Of a DNA stretch of 16,825 bases, positions 6,754-14,876 are shown piece after piece. Under the pieces are notes generated by a model. It was not told where the DNA came from and made no database searches. It saw only the letters and a program-made list of their open reading frames with translations. This DNA is from Clostridiales bacterium (GTDB lineage Bacteria > Bacillota_A > Clostridia > Oscillospirales > Acutalibacteraceae), in the NCBI GenBank assembly GCA_009774735.1, contig VSOH01000013.1, positions 1-16,825 of the forward strand, written 5' to 3'. A program made the position numbers and the translations under genes. Positions within the stretch are counted from its first letter, which is position 1. The number at the start of each line of letters is the position of its first letter.

Positions 6754-7107
6754 TTAATTGTTTTTATTCCGTATAAAGTCGTTATTAGCAAGAATATTTT
6801 CTGCCGCATAAGCAAAATCGGAATTTGCACCCCAGCTTATATTGAAGATTCCTTCACCGCCGGCAGACGCAATGATATTTGCAATCTGCAGATTTTCGTT
6901 TTCAATAAGCTGTACAGTCAATCCTGCATAGCTGCCGTTTCGCATAAAATATTTTTCAAATACAAGGAGAATGACTGTTGCTTTGTCATCTAACCTGCAA
7001 ACACTTTCTTCTATAAGCTCTGCATTCAGCTCTGATTTCAGTTTCTTTGCTGCAATTTCAATACTTACGGTTTTTCTACCTGTCATTTTTGTGCGCGTAG
7101 TACTCAT
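6754..7107 (-). CDS. Uncharacterised small protein closing the ech-hyp operon (DUF6054-like)
   Basis: A 117-residue soluble protein of unknown function. ATG 7107 follows AAAGGAGAT with good spacing, 21 nt after the hypE stop, and the gene ends just before the operon terminator, so it is co-transcribed with the hydrogenase genes. There is a Lys/Arg-rich N-terminus, then alternating helix/strand composition with VILLVFEKYFMRNGSYAGLTVQL and a Gly-rich IIASAGGEGIFNISWGA segment. Only one Cys is present, so a metal cluster is unlikely. The pattern resembles the small DUF6054 proteins as I remember them, but that assignment is from memory and uncertain. No signal peptide or membrane segment is seen. 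A hydrogenase-related role is inference from position only. Confidence 0.75.
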   Translation of the reverse strand: MSTTRTKMTGRKTVSIEIAAKKLKSELNAELIEESVCRLDDKATVILLVFEKYFMRNGSYAGLTVQLIENENLQIANIIASAGGEGIFNISWGANSDFAYAAENILANNDFIRNKNN

Positions 7108-7128
7108 AGCTTTATCTCCTTTAATGAA

Positions 7129-8109
7129 TCAGCAAATTCTTGGCAGACCCTCGCCGTAAAGCACATTGACATGTCGCTTGCCGCCGATTGGTGTAATCAG
7201 TGTAACACCCTCACCTTTTTTTACTGTGCCTATTATTTCGGCATTTTCACCATATTTAGAGCTTCTTATAATTTCTACAGCTTTCTGAGCATCAGCCTGA
7301 GGCATAACTGCAATCAGCTTACCCTCGTTGCCCATATGCATGATGTCAAGACCGAGGATTTTAGCAAATGCCTTAACCTCGCTGTCAACAGGTATGCTGT
7401 CCTCTTTAATTTCAATATTGACGTGAGATGCCTTTGCAAGCTCATTTAAAACTGTGCCGAGTCCGCCGCGGGTGACATCTCGCATACAATGCAGCTCAAT
7501 GCCTGCCTTCAGCATTTTTTCAACCATTTCAACAAGGGGGGCATTGTCGCTTTTAATATTATTTTCAATGCCCATTCGGGCTGAAAGGATAGTTGCGTGG
7601 TGATCGCCGGTGTTGCCGCTGATGATTACCGCATCACCCTCTCTCAGATTTGTGGATACAATATCGGTGCTTTCCTTAACAAAGCCTACGCCTGTGGTAT
7701 TAATGTAAATACCGCCGCTGCCTTCAATGACCTTGGTATCACCGCAGATAACAGTAACGCCTGCTTCCATTGCAGTTTCTGCCATTGATTTGACAATCTG
7801 TTCAAGAAGCTCGCTGTCAGCACCCTCCTCAATGATAAATGCAGATGTAATGTATTTAGGCTTGGCACCGCGCATTAAAAGGTCGTTAACCGTTCCGGAG
7901 ACAGACAGCCTGCCGATGTCACCGCCCTTGAAAATAACCGGAGTAACAACAAATGAGTCGGTCGTAACGGCAATTTTTGAGTTGCCGTCAACAACAGCGC
8001 TGTCCTCCATCATATTCAGTATCGGGTTTGCAAAATGCTTGGCAAATATCTTATCAATCAGCTCTGTAGTAGATTTACCACCGCTGCCGTGAGCAAGTGT
8101 AATTTTCAT
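7129..8109 (-). CDS. hypE: Hydrogenase maturation protein HypE (carbamoyl dehydratase)
   Basis: Dehydrates the S-carbamoyl group that HypF places on its C-terminal Cys to form the cyanide ligand passed to Fe on HypC-HypD. At 326 residues it has normal length. The N-terminal AHGSGGKST and KGGDIGRLSVSGTVNDLLMRGA motifs are the ATP-binding signatures of the PurM/AIR-synthase fold, and MRDVTRGGLGTVLNELA is a conserved core motif. The chain ends in GLPRIC, the HypE signature in which the last residue, Cys326, carries the thiocarbamate. ATG 8109 has AGAGGT upstream and lies 2 nt after the hypD stop, consistent with coupled translation. Confidence 0.97.
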   Translation of the reverse strand: MKITLAHGSGGKSTTELIDKIFAKHFANPILNMMEDSAVVDGNSKIAVTTDSFVVTPVIFKGGDIGRLSVSGTVNDLLMRGAKPKYITSAFIIEEGADSELLEQIVKSMAETAMEAGVTVICGDTKVIEGSGGIYINTTGVGFVKESTDIVSTNLREGDAVIISGNTGDHHATILSARMGIENNIKSDNAPLVEMVEKMLKAGIELHCMRDVTRGGLGTVLNELAKASHVNIEIKEDSIPVDSEVKAFAKILGLDIMHMGNEGKLIAVMPQADAQKAVEIIRSSKYGENAEIIGTVKKGEGVTLITPIGGKRHVNVLYGEGLPRIC

Positions 8110-8111
8110 AG

Positions 8112-9152
8112 TTAACCTCTGTTGTTAATGTAGTAGTGAAAGCAGGAGCCTTCGTTTGACACCATACAGGCACCCTGCGGGTTTTCGGGTGTACAAACCT
8201 TTTTGAAAAGGGGACACTCGGTAGGTGAAACAAAGCCTGTTATAACCTCGCCGCATCTGCAGGCTTTATTCTTTTTGTTGTCTTCGGTAAGATTTTTGCT
8301 GCCTGCGTCAAATTTTTTATATTCCTTTTTCAGTGCTATACCGGAGTCCGGTATTTCGCCGATGCCACGCCAGTAAGCGTTGCAGGGCTCAAAATATTTG
8401 TCAACAAGCTCTTTCGCTTTTTGATTGCCATTGTCCGTAACGGCAGATTTGTAAAGATTAAGCACCTTGCCTTTGTTGTTCAGCTTGATGAGGGCATATA
8501 TAGCTGCTAAAAGCTCCTCCCCCTTAAAGCCGCTTACAACAAAGGGCAGTTTGTATTTTTCAGCAAGCGGTACAAATTCATTTGCACCTGTGATAACACT
8601 GACATGCCCGGGTGCGATAAAACCGTCAATTTTACCGCTCATTTCGCAAAGGCTTTCGATTGCCTTTGGCATAGTTTTCAGTGCAGTAAGGAGCTTTATA
8701 TTATTCATGTTTTCACTTATGATTTTATCAAGTAAAACGGCATAAATCGGTGTTGTGGTTTCAAATCCAACCGCTGCAAATACAAATTTTGTTTCAGGCT
8801 CAGCCTTTGCAAGTTCTGTAATTTCAAAAGGGGAGTAGACCATCTGAACACGTCCGCCCTTTGATTTGATTTCCTGCAGGCTTGTGCTTGAAGAGGGGAC
8901 ACGTATTAAATCACCAAAGGTTACAACGCAGGTATCCGGTGTTAACGCAAGCTCGCATAGTCTGTCAATATATCCTGAGGCAGTAACACATACAGGACAG
9001 CCTGGACCGCTTATCAGCCTGATTTTATCACTGAGTATGGATGGAATACCGTTTTCGCTTATAGCGGCAGTATGTGTGCCGCAAACCTCCATAAATGAAA
9101 GCGGCGTACCATCATATTCGCTCAAATATTGAATTATATCCTTAATATCCAT
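8112..9152 (-). CDS. hypD: Hydrogenase maturation protein HypD (Fe-S scaffold)
   Basis: Scaffold on which, with HypC, the Fe(CN)2CO unit of [NiFe] hydrogenase is assembled. At 346 residues it has normal length. Hallmarks in order are FMEVCGTHTAAISENG (Cys24), SGPGCPVCVT (Cys52 and Cys55), the GFETTTP loop, FIAPGHVSVITGANEF and SGFKGEELL. The C-terminal four-Cys [4Fe-4S] region contains CRCGEV, PTECPLFKKVC, PQGACMVSNEGSC. Its ATG overlaps the hypC stop by 1 nt (TAATG), giving tight translational coupling with its HypC partner. Confidence 0.97.
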   Translation of the reverse strand: MDIKDIIQYLSEYDGTPLSFMEVCGTHTAAISENGIPSILSDKIRLISGPGCPVCVTASGYIDRLCELALTPDTCVVTFGDLIRVPSSSTSLQEIKSKGGRVQMVYSPFEITELAKAEPETKFVFAAVGFETTTPIYAVLLDKIISENMNNIKLLTALKTMPKAIESLCEMSGKIDGFIAPGHVSVITGANEFVPLAEKYKLPFVVSGFKGEELLAAIYALIKLNNKGKVLNLYKSAVTDNGNQKAKELVDKYFEPCNAYWRGIGEIPDSGIALKKEYKKFDAGSKNLTEDNKKNKACRCGEVITGFVSPTECPLFKKVCTPENPQGACMVSNEGSCFHYYINNRG

Positions 9153-9364
9153 TACAGCTCACTCAGCTCCTCAAACAGCTCAAGCATATTTTTTGCTTCA
9201 TCCTCAGGCAATACCTGAATAATAAGTCCTGCGTGAACAAGCACATAATCACCGATTTTTATATCTACTATTCCTTTGTTGGCATTAACTTTGTTGCCGT
9301 TGTAATCAATAACAGCAGTGTCACCATTTATTTCAATCACCTTACCGGGTGCTGCAACACACAT
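9152..9364 (-). CDS. hypC: Hydrogenase maturation chaperone HypC
   Basis: A 70-residue OB-fold chaperone that carries the Fe(CN)2CO unit from HypD to the large-subunit precursor, here presumably EchE. The frame extends to 9412, but the family requires the start MCVAAPGK, whose Cys2 is the essential ligand. ATG 9364 follows GGAGGAATAAAA, so the longer version is rejected. IVDIKIGDYVLVHAGLIIQ is the conserved HypC core, and an acidic C-terminal helix (EDEAKNMLELFEELSEL) ends the protein. It lies 2 nt after hypF and overlaps hypD by 1 nt. Confidence 0.96.
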   Translation of the reverse strand: MCVAAPGKVIEINGDTAVIDYNGNKVNANKGIVDIKIGDYVLVHAGLIIQVLPEDEAKNMLELFEELSEL

Positions 9365-9366
9365 TT

Positions 9367-11442
9367 TTATTCCTCCAGACTTGCCATATAAGCTTGACCA
9401 AGGGCGATACATCCGTCACCGCAGGGCACAAGCTCGTTCGTATATACTTTATATCCATTCTGCTCCAAAAGTCGAGCCGTGTTTTCCATTAATAATCTGT
9501 TGTTGAAGACACCGCCGCTCAGAGCAATTTGTGTTATTTTATATTTATTTGCAATGTTCAGTATCAGTTCACTCAGCATGAAGTGAAAACCAAGAGCAAT
9601 ACTTTCCGCAGAAGCCTTATTTTTAGCTTTTTGTATTTGTTCAAGTATTTCCTTAGGGTTTAATGAAGGTGTTAATTTAAAGGCACTTACAGCCTTTTTT
9701 GCACAGCTTTCAAGTGCGATTGCACATTCACCCTCATAGCTATTATAATGCCTGATATCAAGCAGTGAAGCCACTGCATCAAACAGCCTGCCCATACTTG
9801 AGCTGCTAACGGTATTTATATTATTTTCTATTGCTTTGTCAATGATCGGATTTCCGCCAAGATAACAGTCTAAAGCCAAATCGGCATTCTTTGAAATCTC
9901 GTCGGAGCCGAGCATTTTAGTGTAATCAAGATGAGCCTTTCTATTAAAGCTTCTGCCGTCAAAAAGAAATACCTCACTGCCCCAGATTGCACCGTCATCG
10001 CCGTAGCCTGTTCCGTCAAAGGCAAAGCCTAAAACCTCGCCCTCAAGCTTGTGTTCAGCCAAAACCGACGCTATATGTGCTATATGGTGCTGCACCTTCA
10101 GGTCAGCATTATAAATATTTGAGGAGTAATAGGCAGGGTGCTTGTCACATACTACCTTATCCATACTAAAGCTGTGCAGTGCTGCGAATCTTTTTATATT
10201 CTCTTTATAGCAATCAAATACGGCACTGTCTTCTAAATCGCCGAAATACTGGCTTAAGAACACATAATTATCACGATGAAAGCCGAATACTGCTTTAAGA
10301 TCACCGCCCATAAGCAGCGTATCACACTCTGCTTTTTTGCCAATATCAATTGCAAGCGGCACATAACCTCTTGCTCGTCTGATAAACTGCGTTTTGCCGT
10401 TGTTAACAGCAAGAACACTGTCATCAAGTGGTGTAAGTATTTCTCTGTTATGTGAAAGAACGGGTACACCGAATTTCATTATTTCATTATCGTCAATGAT
10501 AATCGGCTCACCGCTGATGTTTGCACTGGTCATAACAAGGGGAGAAGCCTTTTCAATCAGCATAATCTGAACAGGATTGCAGGGCAGGAATGCACCAATG
10601 TAATCACTGTCCCCACATATACTATAATCGAAATCCTTGATTTTTTCAAGCAGAACAATAGGACGGGCAGGGGATAAGAGCAATTCTTTTTCCTTATTAT
10701 TGATTTTGCAGTATTCTTGAATATCATGAATACTGTTAAACATTACTGCAAAGGGCTTAGCTTCACGCCCCTTAAGCTCTCTTATTTTTTTAACAGCAGC
10801 GGGTGTTCCTGTTTTGCAGGCTAAGTGATAGCCGCCTATATCCTTGATGGCAATAACTTCGCCGTTGTTCAAATGCTTTACTGCATCATCAATAGTCATA
10901 CTCAGTTCAGGTCCGCATTCGTTGCAGGCAATGGTCTGTGCGTGGCATCGTCTGTCATCAGCAGTTGTGTACTCTTTCTTACATTCATCACACATTTCAA
11001 AAGGTGACATTGTTATGTTTTCCCTGTCATAGGGCAGGGTATTCATTATTGTATATCTTGGTCCGCAGTTGATACAGCTTATAAAAGGATGCCTGTATCT
11101 GCGGTTATGTTCGTCTTTAAGCTCTTTTTCACAGTCCTTGCAGGTGGCAAGGTCGGGTGTGAGAAAGGGGGTGTTTTTATCAAAATCAGAATGTACTATT
11201 TTAAAATCATCAAAATTTATATCGCTAATTTCTTTACTTTTATAGCTTTTTATATCAAACAATACAGCAAGGCGCTGGACAAATTCGTCCAACGCCTTAT
11301 TATCGCCGGTGATAATAAGCTCAACATTACCACCTGAATTTTTAACCTGACCCTTAACACCGAGGGTGTTGGCAATACGCAGGGCAGTGGGTCTGAAACC
11401 GATCCCCTGAACAATGCCTGAAAAGGTTAATGCTTTTGTCAT
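9367..11442 (-). CDS. hypF: Carbamoyltransferase HypF
   Basis: Transfers a carbamoyl group from carbamoyl phosphate, via carbamoyl-AMP, to the C-terminal Cys of HypE. It has 691 residues, slightly shorter than the usual 740-770 but with all domains. The acylphosphatase-like part (1-90) has VQGIGFRP with Arg17. Two zinc fingers follow, with C101/C104/C123/C126 and C151/C154/C173/C176, each C-x2-C-x18-C-x2-C. A YrdC/Sua5-like domain (about 185-365) contains IKDIGGYHLACKT and RELKGREAKPFAVM. The Kae1-like domain (about 375-691) has QHHIAHIASVLAEH, FDGTGYGDDGAIWGSEVF and ALSGGVFNNRLL. AAAGGAAT precedes ATG 11442, 5 nt after the echF stop, which links hydrogenase and maturation genes in one operon. 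Confidence 0.97.
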   Translation of the reverse strand: MTKALTFSGIVQGIGFRPTALRIANTLGVKGQVKNSGGNVELIITGDNKALDEFVQRLAVLFDIKSYKSKEISDINFDDFKIVHSDFDKNTPFLTPDLATCKDCEKELKDEHNRRYRHPFISCINCGPRYTIMNTLPYDRENITMSPFEMCDECKKEYTTADDRRCHAQTIACNECGPELSMTIDDAVKHLNNGEVIAIKDIGGYHLACKTGTPAAVKKIRELKGREAKPFAVMFNSIHDIQEYCKINNKEKELLLSPARPIVLLEKIKDFDYSICGDSDYIGAFLPCNPVQIMLIEKASPLVMTSANISGEPIIIDDNEIMKFGVPVLSHNREILTPLDDSVLAVNNGKTQFIRRARGYVPLAIDIGKKAECDTLLMGGDLKAVFGFHRDNYVFLSQYFGDLEDSAVFDCYKENIKRFAALHSFSMDKVVCDKHPAYYSSNIYNADLKVQHHIAHIASVLAEHKLEGEVLGFAFDGTGYGDDGAIWGSEVFLFDGRSFNRKAHLDYTKMLGSDEISKNADLALDCYLGGNPIIDKAIENNINTVSSSSMGRLFDAVASLLDIRHYNSYEGECAIALESCAKKAVSAFKLTPSLNPKEILEQIQKAKNKASAESIALGFHFMLSELILNIANKYKITQIALSGGVFNNRLLMENTARLLEQNGYKVYTNELVPCGDGCIALGQAYMASLEE

Positions 11443-11447
11443 AAGAA

Positions 11448-12065
11448 TTATTCCTTTGTTAGGGTAACAACACCCTTTTCTCCGTCATCCTCTGTGAATG
11501 ACAGGGCTTTAAACTTTAAGCAGGCGTCAATGCAGGCACCGCACTGAACGCAGGCATCCCTGTCAATTGACCAGGTTTTTGTTTCCTTTCTGTCAACAGT
11601 AATGCATTCCTGTGGGCACTTTCTTGAACAAAGACCGCAAAGAATACATTTTGACATATCGTTTGCGATTTTGCCTGTTGCTGGTGCAGCAGCTTCTGGT
11701 GCTTCCTCAGTCTTAACAGGCTCCGGGATAGGCTGGCTGTATGTATCAACAGTTTTTTCTGCAGACGGCTCGGTGTAGCCCTTAGCCATTGTTAAGCATT
11801 TTTTAGGGCAGGCATTAACACAAGCCTGACACTGAACACAGCCCATTCTTTCGATTGACCAGGTTTTAGTTGCTCTGTCAACCTTGATTGCACCGCTCAT
11901 ACATTTGCGTGAGCAGATACCACACATAATGCAGTTATCAATATCAATCTCAACGTGACCTCTGCTTCTTTCAGGATATTCCTTAGGTACAGCAGGGTAC
12001 TGAGAGGTAGCAGGCTTTGAAAATAAGTTCTTTAATGCAGTGATTGAAAAATCCATTATAGACAT
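11448..12065 (-). CDS. echF: Ech hydrogenase ferredoxin-like subunit EchF, internally duplicated (four [4Fe-4S] motifs)
   Basis: NuoI-like iron-sulfur subunit that takes electrons from reduced ferredoxin and passes them to the EchC cluster. The N-terminal segment (FSITALKNLFSKPATSQYP) and RGHVEIDIDNC are typical of EchF/NuoI. At 205 residues it carries two copies of a two-cluster module. Copy 1 has Cys 45/48/51/55 and 76/79/82/86, and copy 2 has Cys 140/143/146/150 and 172/175/178/182. A Pro/Glu/Ala-rich linker (about residues 95-131) joins them. Known EchF proteins have one module with two clusters, so this form is expanded. ATG 12065 has AGGAGGT upstream; ATG 12056 is an alternative with worse spacing. 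It lies between echE (14-nt gap) and hypF (5-nt gap). Confidence 0.93.
   Translation of the reverse strand: MSIMDFSITALKNLFSKPATSQYPAVPKEYPERSRGHVEIDIDNCIMCGICSRKCMSGAIKVDRATKTWSIERMGCVQCQACVNACPKKCLTMAKGYTEPSAEKTVDTYSQPIPEPVKTEEAPEAAAPATGKIANDMSKCILCGLCSRKCPQECITVDRKETKTWSIDRDACVQCGACIDACLKFKALSFTEDDGEKGVVTLTKE
11496..11957 (-). repeat. Internal duplication within echF: two 57-59 residue di-cluster modules
   Basis: Residues 37-93 (nt 11787-11957) and 132-190 (nt 11496-11672) align over their whole length. Shared pieces include CSRKC, the TKTWSI stretch between clusters, and CVQC with a second CxxxC. For example CIMCGICSRKC aligns with CILCGLCSRKC. The high residue identity indicates tandem duplication of the module and not recruitment of an unrelated ferredoxin. 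Confidence 0.88.
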
Positions 12066-12079
12066 ATAATTGTTACCTC

Positions 12080-13159
12080 CTATCTTTCAGTACAGCTTAT
12101 GCAAGGGTCGATTGTAAGAATCTGAAGCGGAACATCAGCAAGTTCTGAGCCCGGCAGAATATGAATAAGTGATTCGATATTTGTGAAGGTGGGAGTACGA
12201 ACTCTGAATCTTTCAAGGAATTTTGTTCCGTTTGCCTTTGCATAATAAATAGCCTCGCCTCGTGGCTGTTCGGCTCTTACAAAGGCTTCACCGTTTGGAT
12301 TGCCCTTAACCTGTGTTGCAATATCACCCTGTGGGATTTTATCAGCAAGCTGCTTTATAATATGGATTGACTGGAACAGCTCACCGATACGAACAGCGCA
12401 TCTGCCATAGCCGTCACATTCATTTGAAGTGATGATATTAAAATCAATATTGCCGTATGCCTCATAGCCTGTTTTACGGATATCAATTTCTATTCCTGAT
12501 GCTCTTGCCATAGGGCCTACTGCACCAAGACGGATTGCATCCTCTTTTGTGAGAATGCCGACACCCTTTAATCTTGAGCAAACAGTGTAATCATTAAGGA
12601 ATGTTTTTGTAAGTCTTTTAAGGTCATTTTCCATACTGCTGAAGATATCAACAAAGTTTTTCAGCATGGATGAATCCATATCTCTGAGCACACCGCCGAT
12701 TTTGTTGACGGAGAAAATAACCCTGCCGCCGGTTGATGCTTCAAACATATCAAGCACCTTTTCTCTCATTCTCCAGCACTGCATAAATAGTGCATCAAAG
12801 CCGAATGCATCGGCAAGCAGACCAAGCCACAGCAGGTGAGAGTGGATACGGCTCATTTCACCCCAGATGGTACGAAGAAACTTACCTCTTTCAGGCACCT
12901 CTGCACCGAATATTTTTTCAATTGATTCACAGTAGCACATTCCGTGCTTGAAAGAACAGATACCGCAGATTCTTTCAATAACATACTGATAGTCGTTAAA
13001 ATCTCTTTTATCGGCAAGGCTTTCAAGACCTCTGTGAACAAAGCCGATTGAAGGGATTGCCTCAACAACCTTTTCATCCTCGAGAACCAGATCAAGGTGA
13101 ATAGGCTCAGGAAGTACGGGGTGCTGAGGCCCGAACGGAACGATTGATCTTTCACCCAT
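12080..13159 (-). CDS. echE: Ech [NiFe] hydrogenase large (catalytic) subunit EchE
   Basis: NuoD-related catalytic subunit of a group 4 membrane-bound hydrogenase; it holds the NiFe(CN)2CO centre that reduces protons to H2. It has 359 residues. The N-terminal motif is RICGICSFKHG (Ni ligands Cys65 and Cys68) and the C-terminal motif is DPCISCTER (Cys353 and Cys356). The protein stops at Arg359, where other [NiFe] large subunits continue into a cleaved extension, so no endopeptidase step is expected. Other conserved parts are PFGPQHPVLPEPIHLDL and GGRVIFSVNKIGGVLRDM. GAGGAGGT precedes ATG 13159, which overlaps the echD stop by 1 nt. Its four Cys ligands exclude a Complex I NuoD assignment. Confidence 0.97.
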   Translation of the reverse strand: MGERSIVPFGPQHPVLPEPIHLDLVLEDEKVVEAIPSIGFVHRGLESLADKRDFNDYQYVIERICGICSFKHGMCYCESIEKIFGAEVPERGKFLRTIWGEMSRIHSHLLWLGLLADAFGFDALFMQCWRMREKVLDMFEASTGGRVIFSVNKIGGVLRDMDSSMLKNFVDIFSSMENDLKRLTKTFLNDYTVCSRLKGVGILTKEDAIRLGAVGPMARASGIEIDIRKTGYEAYGNIDFNIITSNECDGYGRCAVRIGELFQSIHIIKQLADKIPQGDIATQVKGNPNGEAFVRAEQPRGEAIYYAKANGTKFLERFRVRTPTFTNIESLIHILPGSELADVPLQILTIDPCISCTER

Positions 13160-13551
13160 TAGCCTTGTACCTCCTCATCTTTTTTTACTACCTTAACTGC
13201 ATCCTTGACTTCCTTTTTGAAAGGCGTTTTTACTGCAATTCTGTAGAGCTTGTCCTGATAGTCAGGATTAATTGATTTTATCTGAACGCCAAACAGCTCC
13301 TTCATTTCGTTCTCAAACAGCATTGCTGATGGGAAGAAGTCGGATATAGTATTGATTTCAGCTTCAATCGGAACGATTATTTTATAATTCTCAAATACAT
13401 AGTCAAGTGCAAATGAGTAGATTACCTCATTATAACCCTCAAAGGCTGTGGCACAAATCTGTGCCAGACGGTAGCCTGAGCGCTGCCTTTCAAGAGCAAT
13501 TTTATAAAGAGTTTCAATATCTACTGTTTCAAGTGTATATGCTTCGCTCAT
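13159..13551 (-). CDS. echD: Ech hydrogenase subunit EchD (NuoC-like)
   Basis: A 130-residue hydrophilic subunit of the peripheral arm, related to the Complex I 30-kDa/NuoC subunit, that helps join the catalytic and small subunits. The diagnostic piece is SAMLFENEMKELFGVQI (about residues 87-103), matching the conserved NuoC signature around E-x-E-x-x-D/E-L-F-G. There are no cofactor-binding Cys clusters and no membrane segments. The C-terminus is Lys-rich. It overlaps echC by 1 nt upstream and echE by 1 nt downstream, so stoichiometric coupled synthesis is likely. Confidence 0.9.
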   Translation of the reverse strand: MSEAYTLETVDIETLYKIALERQRSGYRLAQICATAFEGYNEVIYSFALDYVFENYKIIVPIEAEINTISDFFPSAMLFENEMKELFGVQIKSINPDYQDKLYRIAVKTPFKKEVKDAVKVVKKDEEVQG

Positions 13552-13985
13552 TATTTGCCCTCCTTAAGCTTTTTGCTTTTTTCCTTTAACAGTGCCAATG
13601 ATTTAACAACACCGTCAATAATTGCCTCAGGTCTTGCAGCACAGCCTGGAACATAGATGTCAACGGGAATAACCTTGTCAACACCGCCTAAAATATTATA
13701 ACAGTCCTTGAATACACCGCCGTTGCATGCACAGATTCCGATTGCACAGACAACCTTTGGCTCGGACATCTGTTCATAAATCTGTTCAACAACATCCTTA
13801 TTCTGCTCGTTAACAGAGCCTGTTATAAGAAGAATATCAGCGTGCTTAGGATTACCTGTGTTAATTACGCCGAAACGCTCAACATCGTAAAGCGGTGTCA
13901 GACAGGCAAGAACCTCGATATCGCAGCCGTTGCAGCTTGTTCCGTCATAGTGCATAATCCAGGGTGATTTCGTTATGTCAGCCAT
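13551..13985 (-). CDS. echC: Ech hydrogenase small subunit EchC (NuoB-like)
   Basis: A 144-residue small subunit carrying the proximal [4Fe-4S] cluster next to the NiFe site. Ligands visible are Cys18 and Cys21 (TSCNGCDIEV), Cys85 in GICACNGG, and Cys115 in VPGCAARPE, the canonical NuoB/hydrogenase small-subunit pattern. Three more Cys (80, 87, 95) are extra. The family's usual PGCPPRPE reads PGCAARPE here. It has no twin-arginine signal, as expected for a cytoplasm-facing group 4 enzyme. ATG 13985 directly follows the echB TAA with GGGGGTG upstream, and the stop overlaps the echD start. Confidence 0.95.
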   Translation of the reverse strand: MADITKSPWIMHYDGTSCNGCDIEVLACLTPLYDVERFGVINTGNPKHADILLITGSVNEQNKDVVEQIYEQMSEPKVVCAIGICACNGGVFKDCYNILGGVDKVIPVDIYVPGCAARPEAIIDGVVKSLALLKEKSKKLKEGK

Positions 13986-14876
13986 TTACTGCACCCCCTT
14001 AACAAATACTTCAAGAATAAATACGTTCAGTGCACCGATAATGATTGTTGTAATCCATGAGTTTTTGAACATATTCTTCCATTTCATTCTTGCATTTGTG
14101 TTATCAACAAGTATCAGAACAAAGTATGTAACAGATATTGCTGCAAGTGCAAGAAGGGCTGTCCACCAGCTTGAGTTAAGGAAGAACAGACCTACAACAC
14201 CCATTAAAAAAACATTTTCATACCAGTGTGAAATTTCAACAATAGCAAACATCTCGCCTGAAAACTCAGTGGTAATACCCTTTACCATTTCCTGGTGAGC
14301 GTGATGGCTTGTTGCCAGATCAAAAGGATGCTTTCTGAGCTTGATTGTAAGAATGAATACAAAGCCGATAAATACACCGGGTAAAAGAACGACTGCAGGT
14401 ACAGCGTCACTGGCAATAATTTCTCTTACTTTGAAGGTGCCTGTTGCAAGATAAAAGCCAACTGCTGTTAAAAGTACCATCGGCTCATATGCAAGCATCT
14501 GCATCATTTCTCTGTTCGCACCCATATTTGCGTATGGTGAGTGGCTGCTGGTTGCGGCAAGGATTAAGAAAAGGTTAGCTGTTGTGAGTGCAAAGAATAC
14601 AAGCAGCAAATCAAATCCGCCGAAGAAAAGACAGCCTGTAAAAATAACAAATACAAGGAATGTGATTAAGTAAAAAATCTGTACGTGGTTGACAACTACA
14701 GTTTCTTTTTTCAGAAGCTTAATTACATCATAGAAGGGCTGAAGCACAGGGGGACCCTGTCTGCCCTGCATACGTGCAGTAATTTTTCTGTCAATACCTG
14801 AGGTTAATCCGCCGAGGATTGGTGCAAAAATAATGTACGCTGCAATACAAATAACTATTTTTAATGTACTACTCAT
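13986..14876 (-). CDS. echB: Ech hydrogenase membrane subunit EchB (NuoH-like)
   Basis: A 296-residue integral membrane subunit, homologous to NuoH, that anchors the hydrogenase arm and links it to the ion-translocating part. The frame continues upstream to 14951, but that extension overlaps echA deeply. ATG 14876 has GGAGGT upstream and shares the TGATG overlap with the echA stop, giving MSSTLKIVICIAAYIIF. The conserved loop RMQGRQGPPVLQPFYDVIKL (about residues 35-54) and the charged segment KHPFDLATSHHAHQEMVKG (about 182-200) are typical of Ech-type NuoH. About eight hydrophobic segments are visible. Confidence 0.95.
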   Translation of the reverse strand: MSSTLKIVICIAAYIIFAPILGGLTSGIDRKITARMQGRQGPPVLQPFYDVIKLLKKETVVVNHVQIFYLITFLVFVIFTGCLFFGGFDLLLVFFALTTANLFLILAATSSHSPYANMGANREMMQMLAYEPMVLLTAVGFYLATGTFKVREIIASDAVPAVVLLPGVFIGFVFILTIKLRKHPFDLATSHHAHQEMVKGITTEFSGEMFAIVEISHWYENVFLMGVVGLFFLNSSWWTALLALAAISVTYFVLILVDNTNARMKWKNMFKNSWITTIIIGALNVFILEVFVKGVQ

